Origin: Pseudomonas maioricensis
Lineage (GTDB): Bacteria > Pseudomonadota > Gammaproteobacteria > Pseudomonadales > Pseudomonadaceae
Assembly: GCF_022790535.1 (NCBI RefSeq)
Contig: NZ_LOHG01000012.1
Span: forward strand, 6,516 to 70,515
Reading direction: 5' to 3'
DNA length: 64,000 bases
Shown here piece after piece: positions 7,948 to 15,555 of the stretch; positions within the stretch are counted from its first letter, which is position 1; every line of letters starts with the position of its first letter. Under the pieces are notes generated by a model. That model did no database searches, had not been told where the DNA came from, and worked only from the letters and a program-made list of their open reading frames with translations. The translations under genes were made by a program, and so were the position numbers.

Positions 7948-9726
7948 TCAAACCACCTCCTCACTCCGCGCATTGAACTGCAACGCAGCGAGCCGGGCAT
8001 ACAGCGGGTTGCTGACAATCAATTGCTGATGTGTTCCCACCGCCACTAACTTCCCTTGATCGATAACCGCAATCCGGTCGGCGTTTTGCACCGTGGCCAG
8101 ACGATGGGCGATGACCAGCGTGGTGCGGCCCTTCATCAAGCCAGGTAACGCTTCCTGAATCAGGTGCTCACTCTGGGCATCCAGGGCACTGGTCGCTTCA
8201 TCCAGCAGCAGAATCGGCGCATCCACCAGCAGTGCCCGGGCGATCGCCAGACGTTGACGCTGCCCTCCGGACAATCCAAGCCCGCCATCGCCCAGATGGG
8301 TCTGATAACCCTCGGCCATCTGCAGAATGAACTCGTGTGCATGAGCAATCCGCGCGGCGGCTTCTACCTGTTCTGTCGTGGCATTGGCATTCCCGTAGCG
8401 GATATTGTCTTCAACACTGCCGAAAAACAGCGCTGGGGTTTGCGACACCAACGCAAAGCAACGGCGCAAATCCAGCGGATCAAGCTGGGCGATGGGCATA
8501 CCTTCAATAAAGATCTGACCTTGCTGCGGATCGTAGAAGCGCAGCAGCAGATCAAACAGCGTCGATTTACCCGCGCCTGAAGGGCCAACCAGCGCCAGCG
8601 TCTCTCCTGGCTCGATGCTCAGCGTCAGGTTATCCACGGCCTTGTGCTCCGGACGAGACGGATAGCTGAAGCTCACGCCCTGTAAGTCCAGACGCCCGGT
8701 GACCCGCTCCGGCAATTGCAGCAGATCAGTGGCAGGTGGCGTGATCTCGCTTCTCGCCCGCAGCAACTCAGAGATCCGCTCGGCCGCCCCCGCCGCTCGC
8801 TGGAGTTCGCCAATCACCTCGCTCAACGTGCCGAACGCGCTCCCCACAATCAGCGCGTAAAACACGAAGGCCGCCAGTTCACCACTGGAAATCGTGCCGT
8901 CGATAACGTCCATGCCGCCGACCCACAACATCACCGCCACAGCGCCTAATACCAGCACGATCACCAGAGTGATCAGCCACGAACGCTGCAGGATGCGCTT
9001 GCGAGCGGTCTGGAAAGCATCTTCGGCAGTCTTCGCAAAGCGCGCCTTGTCCTGCTGCTGATGGTTGTAGGCCTGAACCGTCTTGATCTGGCCCAATGCT
9101 TCGGAAACGTAACTGCCGACGTCGGCGACACGGTCCTGGCTTTCCCGGGAAAGGCTACGCACACGACGACCAAAGATCAGGATTGGCGCGACCACTAACG
9201 GCAGCGCCACAACCACAATACTAGTGAGCTTGGGGTTGGTGATGAACAGCAAGACAATGCCGCCGATGACCATCAGGGCATTACGCAGGAACATCGACAG
9301 CGACGAACCGATCACCGACTGCAACAAAGTGGTGTCAGCGGTCAGCCGGGACTGGATTTCCGAACTGCGATTATTTTCGTAGAACCCCGGATGCAGGTTG
9401 ATCAGGTGATCGAAGACTTTTTTACGCAAGTCTGCCACCACCCGCTCGCCAATCCACGACACCAGATAGAAGCGCACAAAGGTGCCGGCTGCCAACCCCA
9501 GCACCAGCAGCATGAACAGGCCAATGGACTGGTTGAGCAGATGCGGAGAACGCGTCACGAAACCCTGATCGACCAGCATCTTGATGCCTTGCCCGATCGA
9601 CAGGGTAATCCCCGCCGTCACGATCAATGCCAGCAAGGCACCCACGGTTTGCCAGCGATAAGGGGCAATGAACTGCGCCGCCAGGCGAATCGCCTGACGC
9701 TGGCGGCTGGAAAGCAATGAAGCCAT
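7948..9726 (-). CDS. ABC exporter, fused membrane and ATPase domains (half-transporter)
   Basis: A 592-residue half-transporter of the MsbA/lipid and multidrug exporter type. Residues about 20-310 carry six predicted membrane helices (ABC transmembrane domain type 1). The ATPase follows: Walker A GPSGAGKST near 380-388, signature LSGGQ near 484, Walker B ILLLDEATSALD near 500-511, and H-loop IAHRL after that. It would work as a homodimer exporting a hydrophobic substrate across the inner membrane. The substrate is unknown; the usual msbA of Pseudomonas lies in the LPS locus with lpxK, so this is probably a paralogue. It is monocistronic and convergent with ppnP. Confidence 0.85.
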   Translation of the reverse strand: MASLLSSRQRQAIRLAAQFIAPYRWQTVGALLALIVTAGITLSIGQGIKMLVDQGFVTRSPHLLNQSIGLFMLLVLGLAAGTFVRFYLVSWIGERVVADLRKKVFDHLINLHPGFYENNRSSEIQSRLTADTTLLQSVIGSSLSMFLRNALMVIGGIVLLFITNPKLTSIVVVALPLVVAPILIFGRRVRSLSRESQDRVADVGSYVSEALGQIKTVQAYNHQQQDKARFAKTAEDAFQTARKRILQRSWLITLVIVLVLGAVAVMLWVGGMDVIDGTISSGELAAFVFYALIVGSAFGTLSEVIGELQRAAGAAERISELLRARSEITPPATDLLQLPERVTGRLDLQGVSFSYPSRPEHKAVDNLTLSIEPGETLALVGPSGAGKSTLFDLLLRFYDPQQGQIFIEGMPIAQLDPLDLRRCFALVSQTPALFFGSVEDNIRYGNANATTEQVEAAARIAHAHEFILQMAEGYQTHLGDGGLGLSGGQRQRLAIARALLVDAPILLLDEATSALDAQSEHLIQEALPGLMKGRTTLVIAHRLATVQNADRIAVIDQGKLVAVGTHQQLIVSNPLYARLAALQFNARSEEVV

Positions 9727-10016
9727 GAAAGCTGAACCCGCATGAAAGGCTGAAGCCAGAGCCTACACCGGTAAAGAAAGCTTTTCTGTGCTTTTACCGC
9801 CTGGCAGGTCCTGATGAACTCTGGCGATAAGCCTTAGTCTGGATAGTTATGACCGCTGATACAGTCCCCTAGAGAGGAATGATCTAAGCGAAAGCTGGCG
9901 GTTACGTGCGGTTTCTGGTGGACTAAAAGCGCGCTTGATGTTGTCGAGGGATGTCACGGCAGAGTCATTGAACGCGATTAGTCTAGGCACAAACACCTGA
10001 TGAAAGGAGACAGGCC

Positions 10017-10193
10017 ATGAGCTTGCAAGCAAACAGTAATGAAGTTCCGGTGGTACGAGCCAACCCGCAGCTGCCCGTGGGCGGCGCAATCCTGGACAAG
10101 GACGGGCGCGAAGTCGTGATTACTGAAGAGATGGTTCAGGCCGCCTGCCAGGAATGCGACAAGAACTGGGTCACACCTGAAAAACAAGATTAA
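10017..10193 (+). CDS. Small conserved protein, 58 residues (possibly PA1571 family)
   Basis: An ATG at 10017 behind AAAGGAGACAGGCC opens a 58-codon frame ending in TAA at 10193. The product begins MSLQANSNEVPVVRANPQLP, has a central GGAILDKDGREVVITEEM segment and ends with a CQECDKNW pair of cysteines. No signal peptide or membrane segment. A strong Rho-independent terminator follows 21 bases later, which supports a real, independently expressed gene. I believe it matches a small Pseudomonas family named after PA1571, but that is from memory. Function unknown; the CxxC pair could bind a metal. Confidence 0.75.
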   Translation: MSLQANSNEVPVVRANPQLPVGGAILDKDGREVVITEEMVQAACQECDKNWVTPEKQD

Positions 10194-10214
10194 GCAAAAC
10201 CCGATTTTTTAGAA

Positions 10215-10238
10215 CCCGACGTCACCGTCGGGTTTTTT
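10215..10238 (+). terminator. Rho-independent terminator
   Basis: A perfect 7-bp stem CCCGACG/CGTCGGG with loop TCAC is followed by six Ts. It ends the 58-residue protein gene. On the other strand the same stem lies 20 bases past the pdxB stop and may also help end that transcript, though the T-run there is poor. Confidence 0.9.
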
Positions 10239-10257
10239 CTGTCCGGAATTCGACCAT

Positions 10258-11403
10258 TCAGGCGGGGACAACCACTGCGCCCAGCGCGGTGACCAGTTGC
10301 TGCAGCGCATCGGACTGGCCATTGATACGCACCTTCAGCCCTTCTATCTCGCGACGCGGCGGATAGTGTTTGCGCAACAGATCGAATGCCACTGGCTGGC
10401 TCACCGAACCGACGAGACTACGCCGGAAGTCGGCATCGTCACGGCGCGGGTCGTAGACGCCACGACACAGCGTGTTCAACGCCCAGACCGGATCGGTGCG
10501 CCCATCCAGGGTGACTTCGGCCAACCACGGTGCAGGCAGCAGATCGGCAAGACTGATCTGAGCCTCCTGCCCCAAAAAGCCACACAAAGCCTGATAAATC
10601 TGCGCAGTACCCCGCTGCCGCCCGTCAAGGCTGTAACCCGCGATATGCGGGGTGCCGATGACGCACAAATCGGCCAGCGCGGTGTTGACCACCGGTTCGC
10701 CTTCCCATACGTCCAGTACGGCTTGCAGGTCTTCGCGATCAAGCAGAACGTCGTGCAACGCTGCATTGTCGACGACTGCACCACGGCTGGCATTGATCAA
10801 CCAACTGCCGTGTTTAAGCTGCTGCAAGCGTAATTTATCGAGCAGATGCCACGTAGGGTGCTCACCGCCCTTGTCCAGCGGGGTGTGCAGGCTGATCACA
10901 TCGCAGCGCTGCAGAATTTCATCGAGGCTGACGAAGTCGCCGCCTTCCGCCGCCTGCCGGGGAGGATCGCAGACCAGCACGTTCCAGCCCAAAGCCTTCA
11001 ACACCTTGACCAGCCGCCCGCCCACCTGCCCGGCGCCAACCACGCCATACGTGCGTTGCGCCAGATCCACGCCTTCGATTTCCGCCAGGGTCAACAGGCT
11101 GCCGAGCACGTAATCCACGACGCCACGGGCATTGCAACCCGGCGCACTGGACCACTGAATACCAGCCTGGCGGATGTACTCCAGATCAAGGTGATCAGTG
11201 CCGATGGTGCAGGTGCCAACGAAACGTATCGGGCTGCCTTCAAGCATTTCACGGGTGACTGGCGTTACCGAACGCACCAACAGAATATCGGCTTCGGCTA
11301 CCGCGGCCCGATCAATGGAACGGCCGAGCAAACGCTCAATCTCGCCAAAACCGGCAAAGAAAGCGTCGAGCAACGGAATATTTTCGTCAGCAACAATTCG
11401 CAT
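10258..11403 (-). CDS. pdxB: Erythronate-4-phosphate dehydrogenase
   Basis: A 381-residue D-isomer 2-hydroxyacid dehydrogenase, full length for PdxB. MRIVADENIPLLDAFFAGFG at the start and the C-terminal dimerisation domain of about 95 residues are specific to PdxB rather than to SerA or other relatives. The NAD-binding GVVGAGQVGGRLVKVL motif is near residues 118-133 and the catalytic histidine lies in GTPHIAGYSLDGR. It carries out the second step of pyridoxal-5-phosphate synthesis by the DXP-dependent route. It is followed on the same strand only by the terminator region, and preceded by tusA with a 130-base gap. Confidence 0.96.
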   Translation of the reverse strand: MRIVADENIPLLDAFFAGFGEIERLLGRSIDRAAVAEADILLVRSVTPVTREMLEGSPIRFVGTCTIGTDHLDLEYIRQAGIQWSSAPGCNARGVVDYVLGSLLTLAEIEGVDLAQRTYGVVGAGQVGGRLVKVLKALGWNVLVCDPPRQAAEGGDFVSLDEILQRCDVISLHTPLDKGGEHPTWHLLDKLRLQQLKHGSWLINASRGAVVDNAALHDVLLDREDLQAVLDVWEGEPVVNTALADLCVIGTPHIAGYSLDGRQRGTAQIYQALCGFLGQEAQISLADLLPAPWLAEVTLDGRTDPVWALNTLCRGVYDPRRDDADFRRSLVGSVSQPVAFDLLRKHYPPRREIEGLKVRINGQSDALQQLVTALGAVVVPA

Positions 11404-11533
11404 GGTGTACTCCCAGGGGTCGGCGGCAGTTTAGGCATTGATCGGGAGGGATAGGAAGGTCAACGAGCAAGTTGATGTGGAATGCAGTCGTTGCTCCCAC
11501 AAAAGTCCTGTGCCAGATGCTAATCCTTCGGAA

Positions 11534-11788
11534 TCAATCCAGCTTCTTGCGAATCCAATACAGAAACGTCCCATCCGCAGCCTCTTGATCGACCAGATCA
11601 TGGCCCAGGAAAACACAGAACTTGGGAATATCGCGGCGTGTGGACGGGTCCGTGGCAATGACCTTGAGCAGGCCGCCTGCGGGCAGGTCGCGGACTTTCT
11701 GATGCAGCATCATCACCGGCTCGGGGCAATTGAGGCCGGTAGCATCGAGAACGGCGTCGACAGGCTGACTTTGGATGGGTTCAGACAT
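11534..11788 (-). CDS. tusA: Sulfurtransferase TusA
   Basis: An 84-residue TusA/SirA-fold protein. The CPxP signature is GLNCPEPVM, placing the sulfur-carrying cysteine at residue 21. In the known pathway it takes persulfide from IscS and passes it to TusBCD for tRNA 2-thiouridine, and it also feeds molybdenum cofactor synthesis. I chose the ATG at 11788, preceded by GGAG at 5 bases, instead of a GTG two codons upstream. A DUF1289 gene lies 49 bases upstream on the same strand, so both may share a transcript. Confidence 0.93.
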   Translation of the reverse strand: MSEPIQSQPVDAVLDATGLNCPEPVMMLHQKVRDLPAGGLLKVIATDPSTRRDIPKFCVFLGHDLVDQEAADGTFLYWIRKKLD

Positions 11789-11837
11789 AAGCACTCCAGG
11801 AACTGGCGGGCATTATCCCGCGTATGCGGGCATGTCG

Positions 11838-12308
11838 CTAGCTGCCAAACGCATCCTTCAGGAAGCCCGGTGCGATGTAGCGCTCATAGTGCGCTTCGGA
11901 CAAGAGGAAAAATTCCCGATCAATGGCATCGCGCAAGTCAGGCAATGCCCAATCGCGGAACTCCGGCATCAGCACCATACCGTAGGCTTCAATATTGGTG
12001 ATGACCCGTGCGCCTCGGGCAATCAGTTGATAAGCCCAGCAATATTCCGACTGGGCAGGCACGAAGCGGATTTTTCGCAGTTCCAGTTGCGCACGCAGTT
12101 TGCCCGCGTCGAATACTTCCAGCTTGGCGGTCATCACCTGAACCAGCAGTTGTTCGAGCCTTAGCCACACCGCCCGCTTCTGGTCTTCGTCGTAACCGTT
12201 CCAGTGGATCACTTCATGGTGGAAACGCTTGCAGCCACGGCACACCAGGTCCCCGTAAACAGTGGAGCAAAGGCCGACGCAGGGCGTTTTTATGATTTGA
12301 TTGGGCAT
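11838..12308 (-). CDS. DUF1289 domain protein with N-terminal four-cysteine motif
   Basis: A 156-residue protein. The N-terminal segment TPCVGLCSTVYGDLVCRGC carries Cys10, Cys14, Cys23 and Cys26 in the CxxxC...CxxC spacing of DUF1289, likely a zinc or Fe-S site. The remainder is predicted helical, without membrane segments or a signal peptide, and is longer than the bare domain (about 50-60 residues). Function is unknown. It is divergent from acnB and upstream of tusA on the same strand. Confidence 0.8.
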   Translation of the reverse strand: MPNQIIKTPCVGLCSTVYGDLVCRGCKRFHHEVIHWNGYDEDQKRAVWLRLEQLLVQVMTAKLEVFDAGKLRAQLELRKIRFVPAQSEYCWAYQLIARGARVITNIEAYGMVLMPEFRDWALPDLRDAIDREFFLLSEAHYERYIAPGFLKDAFGS

Positions 12309-12394
12309 GGCAGGCAGGGCAACGACAGGCGAGAACGAGCCCGCATATTAGCCCTTTGTCTAACAACGATCACCCCCGAACGTGTAGGGCTAAC

Positions 12395-12423
12395 TTACCT
12401 TTACGGAAGATTTGCCGTAGAAT
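12395..12423 (+). promoter_or_regulatory. Candidate sigma-70 promoter of acnB
   Basis: TTACCT (-35, three of six consensus bases) and TAGAAT (-10, five of six) are separated by 17 bases. Start of transcription would be about 12430, giving a leader long enough to contain the three inverted repeats that follow. The weak -35 makes this a moderate prediction. Confidence 0.4.
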
Positions 12424-12455
12424 CAGCGAGCCTTTTAAGGCGCCAATGTCCGTTG

Positions 12456-12581
12456 GAAGCTGTTTTCAAAGCGTCACGAGCACAGTCAAAGTAACCCCGC
12501 AGTCCGGTGTTGACGCAGGATTCAAGCCCTCGTCAACACTCATCAGCCGTCCTGCAGGCGTAAAACTTTGAAAACAGCTTC
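12456..12581 (+). repeat. Nested inverted repeats in the acnB leader
   Basis: GAAGCTGTTTTCAAAG at 12456-12471 is matched exactly by its reverse complement at 12566-12581. Inside lies GTGTTGACG at 12507-12515 with CGTCAACAC at 12531-12539. Together they would fold into a long stem closing a 94-nt domain that has its own hairpin. Confidence 0.8.
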
Positions 12582-12585
12582 TGTA

Positions 12586-12654
12586 AGGAATTGCCGAAAA
12601 CCCTGGCCAAGGAACTCAAAAAGTTTCGTCGTGCAGGTTTTTCGGGCAATTCCT
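12586..12654 (+). repeat. Imperfect inverted repeat just upstream of acnB
   Basis: AGGAATTGCCGAAAACC on the left pairs with GGTTTTTCGGGCAATTCCT on the right with two single-base bulges. It ends 49 bases before the acnB start codon, so the folded arm would sit just upstream of the ribosome site. Confidence 0.7.
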
Positions 12655-12703
12655 GGATGAGCGTCCCGGACACCCATTTGGGACCACTGATGAGGGTAAT
12701 ACT

Positions 12704-15313
12704 GTGCTTGAAGCCTACCGTAAACACATCGAAGAGCGTGCCGCCCAGGGTATCGTGCCCCAGCCGCTTAACGCCGAACAAACTGCCGGCTTGATCGAAC
12801 TGCTGAAGAATCCCCCGGCTGGCGAAGAAGCTTTCCTCGTTGACCTGATCACCAATCGCATTCCACCTGGCGTTGACGAAGCTGCCTACGTCAAAGCCGG
12901 TTTCCTGTCTGCCCTGGCCAAGGGCGAAGCCACTTCTCCCCTGATCGACAAAAAGCGCGCCGTTGAACTGCTGGGCACCATGCAGGGCGGCTACAACATC
13001 GTCACCATGGTTGACCTGCTGGATGACGCAACGCTGGCCCCGGTGGCCGCCGAACAACTGAAGCACACGCTGCTGATGTTCGATGCTTTCCACGACGTTG
13101 CAGAAAAAGCCAAGAACGGCAACGCCCACGCCAAGGCTGTCATGCAGTCCTGGGCTGACGGCGAATGGTTCAAGAAGCGCCCGACCCTGGCCGACAAAAT
13201 CAGCCTGCGCGTTTTCAAGGTGACTGGCGAAACCAACACCGACGACCTCTCCCCTGCGCCAGACGCATGGTCGCGCCCTGACATCCCTCTGCACGCCCTG
13301 GCCATGCTGAAAATGGCCCGTGAAGGGATCGTTCCGGACGTACAAGGCTCCATCGGCCCGATGAAGCAGATCGAAGAAATGCGCGGCCAGGGCTTCCCGA
13401 TTGCCTATGTTGGCGACGTGGTCGGTACCGGTTCTTCGCGTAAATCAGCCACCAACTCGGTGCTGTGGTTCTTCGGCGACGACGTTCCTTACGTGCCGAA
13501 CAAGCGCGCTGGCGGTTTCTGCTTCGGCAGCAAAATCGCTCCGATCTTCTACAACACCATGGAAGATGCCGGCGCACTGCCAATCGAGTTCGATGTCAGC
13601 AACATGAACATGGGCGACGTGATCGACCTGTATCCGCATGCTGGCAAAGTCTGCAAACACGGCACTGACGAAGTCCTGACCACCTTCGAAATGAAGACGC
13701 CGGTTCTGTTGGACGAAGTTCGTGCTGGCGGCCGTATCCCGCTGATCATCGGCCGTGGCCTGACCGACAAGGCTCGTGCTGAGCTGGGTCTGGGCCCTAC
13801 CGATTTGTTCAAGCTGCCAGAAGCCCCTGTCGATACCGGCAAAGGCTACACCCTGGCGCAAAAAATGGTCGGCAAGGCGTGCGGCCTGCCGGAAGGCCAA
13901 GGCGTGCGTCCAGGCACGTACTGCGAGCCGAAGATGACTACCGTCGGTTCCCAGGACACCACTGGCCCGATGACCCGTGACGAGCTGAAAGACCTGGCAT
14001 GCCTGGGCTTCTCCGCTGATCTGGTCATGCAGTCCTTCTGCCACACTGCTGCTTATCCAAAGCCGATCGACGTCACCACGCACCACACGCTGCCTGACTT
14101 CATCATGACCCGTGGCGGCGTTTCCCTGCGTCCGGGCGACGGCATCATCCACAGCTGGCTGAACCGCATGCTGCTGCCGGATACCGTCGGTACCGGTGGT
14201 GACTCCCACACCCGTTTCCCGATGGGCATTTCGTTCCCGGCCGGTTCTGGTCTGGTTGCGTTTGCTGCGGCCACCGGCGTTATGCCGCTGGACATGCCGG
14301 AATCGATTCTGGTGCGTTTCAAAGGCAAGATGAAGCCTGGCATCACCCTGCGTGACCTGGTTCATGCGATTCCTTACTTCGCCATTCAGTCGGGCTTGCT
14401 GACTGTTGAGAAGAAAGGCAAGAAGAACGCCTTCTCCGGCCGCATTCTGGAGATCGAAGGCCTTGATGACCTGAGCATCGAACAGGCTTTCGAACTGTCC
14501 GACGCGTCGGCCGAGCGCTCTGCCGCTGGTTGCACCATCAAGCTGTCGAAAGAGTCGATCACCGAGTACCTGAACTCCAACATCACCTTGCTGCGCTGGA
14601 TGATCGGCGAAGGTTACGGCGATGTGCGTACTCTGGAACGTCGTGCTCAAGCGATGGAAGCCTGGGTTGCCAACCCTGAGCTGATGGTTGCCGATGCTGA
14701 CGCGGAATACGCTGAAATCATCGAAATCGACCTGAACGACGTTAACGAGCCAGTGCTCTGCGCGCCGAACGATCCGGACGACGCCCGTCTGCTGTCCAGC
14801 GTTGCTGGCGAGAAGATCGACGAAGTGTTCATCGGTTCGTGCATGACCAACATCGGCCACTTCCGCGCTGCGGGCAAGTTGCTGGACAAGGTCAAAGGCC
14901 AGTTGCCGACACGTCTGTGGCTGTCGCCACCGACCAAAATGGATGCTCACCAGCTGACGGAAGAAGGCTACTACGGCATCTACGGCAAGGCTGGCGCACG
15001 CATGGAAATGCCGGGCTGTTCGCTGTGCATGGGTAACCAGGCACGTGTTGAGCCGAACTCGACGGTTGTGTCGACTTCGACCCGTAACTTCCCGAACCGT
15101 CTGGGCGACGGCGCGAACGTCTACCTGGCCTCGGCCGAACTGGCATCCGTTGCTTCGATCCTGGGTCGCCTGCCGACCGTTGAGGAGTACATGGAGTACG
15201 CGAAACAGATCGATACCATGGCTGCGGACGTATACCGCTACCTGAGCTTCGATCAGATCGCCGAGTTCCGTGACATCGCAGCGAGCGCCAACATCCCGGT
15301 TGTTCAAGCGTAA
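12704..15313 (+). CDS. acnB: Bifunctional aconitate hydratase 2/2-methylisocitrate dehydratase
   Basis: An 869-residue AcnB, full length, starting with GTG behind TGAGGG. The N-terminal HEAT-like domain, the swivel domain (GSIGPMKQIEEMRGQGF region) and the three catalytic domains are in AcnB order. The [4Fe-4S] ligands are Cys713 (GSCMTNIGHFRAAG) and Cys772/Cys775 (GCSLCMGNQARV). It interconverts citrate and isocitrate in the TCA cycle and can also act in the methylcitrate cycle. The gene is monocistronic, with a strong terminator. In other bacteria AcnB without its cluster binds mRNA; the unusually structured leader here may be regulatory. Confidence 0.97.
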   Translation: MLEAYRKHIEERAAQGIVPQPLNAEQTAGLIELLKNPPAGEEAFLVDLITNRIPPGVDEAAYVKAGFLSALAKGEATSPLIDKKRAVELLGTMQGGYNIVTMVDLLDDATLAPVAAEQLKHTLLMFDAFHDVAEKAKNGNAHAKAVMQSWADGEWFKKRPTLADKISLRVFKVTGETNTDDLSPAPDAWSRPDIPLHALAMLKMAREGIVPDVQGSIGPMKQIEEMRGQGFPIAYVGDVVGTGSSRKSATNSVLWFFGDDVPYVPNKRAGGFCFGSKIAPIFYNTMEDAGALPIEFDVSNMNMGDVIDLYPHAGKVCKHGTDEVLTTFEMKTPVLLDEVRAGGRIPLIIGRGLTDKARAELGLGPTDLFKLPEAPVDTGKGYTLAQKMVGKACGLPEGQGVRPGTYCEPKMTTVGSQDTTGPMTRDELKDLACLGFSADLVMQSFCHTAAYPKPIDVTTHHTLPDFIMTRGGVSLRPGDGIIHSWLNRMLLPDTVGTGGDSHTRFPMGISFPAGSGLVAFAAATGVMPLDMPESILVRFKGKMKPGITLRDLVHAIPYFAIQSGLLTVEKKGKKNAFSGRILEIEGLDDLSIEQAFELSDASAERSAAGCTIKLSKESITEYLNSNITLLRWMIGEGYGDVRTLERRAQAMEAWVANPELMVADADAEYAEIIEIDLNDVNEPVLCAPNDPDDARLLSSVAGEKIDEVFIGSCMTNIGHFRAAGKLLDKVKGQLPTRLWLSPPTKMDAHQLTEEGYYGIYGKAGARMEMPGCSLCMGNQARVEPNSTVVSTSTRNFPNRLGDGANVYLASAELASVASILGRLPTVEEYMEYAKQIDTMAADVYRYLSFDQIAEFRDIAASANIPVVQA

Positions 15314-15336
15314 AAACGAAATACAGCGTTAAAAAA

Positions 15337-15361
15337 CCCCGTCCTTGTGACGGGGTTTTTT
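15337..15361 (+). terminator. Rho-independent terminator of acnB
   Basis: A 7-bp stem CCCCGTC/GACGGGG with loop CTTGT is followed by six Ts, 23 bases past the stop codon. The preceding A-run makes the stem longer by A:T pairs and could serve both strands. Confidence 0.93.
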
Positions 15362-15382
15362 ATTGGGCGAATGCCCAGTCAT

Positions 15383-15470
15383 CTGTGGGAGCTGAGCTTG
15401 CTCGCGATAAACGATAACGCGGTGTGACTGGTAGCTACTTCTCATGTATCGCGGGCAAGCCTCGCACAGG
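15383..15470. repeat. REPIN, family B
   Basis: The left arm CTGTGGGAGCTGAGCTTGCT and right arm TATCGCGGGCAAGCCTCGCA flank a spacer beginning AAACGATAACGCGGTGT. That spacer recurs in the element at 52282 and, inverted, at 56829. The outer edge of the right arm is degenerate. Lies between the convergent acnB and gdhB genes. Confidence 0.85.
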
Positions 15471-15500
15471 ACCTTTGCGACGCTGACAGTATCAACCCAT

Positions 15501-15529
15501 AAAAAAACCCCACATCTCACGATGCAGGG
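15501..15529 (-). terminator. Rho-independent terminator of gdhB
   Basis: On the minus strand CCCTGCATC, loop GTGA, GATGTGGGG forms a 9-bp stem with two G:U pairs, followed by seven Ts. It begins 27 bases past the gdhB stop. Confidence 0.9.
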
Positions 15530-15555
15530 TTTTTCATTACAGCCGGACTAAACCA

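Larger units (their letters stand above)
12309..12703 (+). other. Divergent gap with a long structured acnB leader
   Basis: 395 bases without a gene. The first hundred bases hold the start region of the DUF1289 gene. The rest, downstream of a candidate promoter at 12395-12423, would be an acnB leader of roughly 270 bases. It contains a 16-bp perfect inverted repeat (12456-12471 with 12566-12581), a nested 9-bp one (12507-12515 with 12531-12539) and a third imperfect one (12586-12602 with 12636-12654). No convincing coding frame is present. Confidence 0.7.

Noticed and set aside
13445..15307. A 620-codon minus-strand frame over acnB, and one at 12533-13345
   Set aside because: Antisense shadows of a certain gene, rich in residues that mirror the acnB codons, with no family resemblance.
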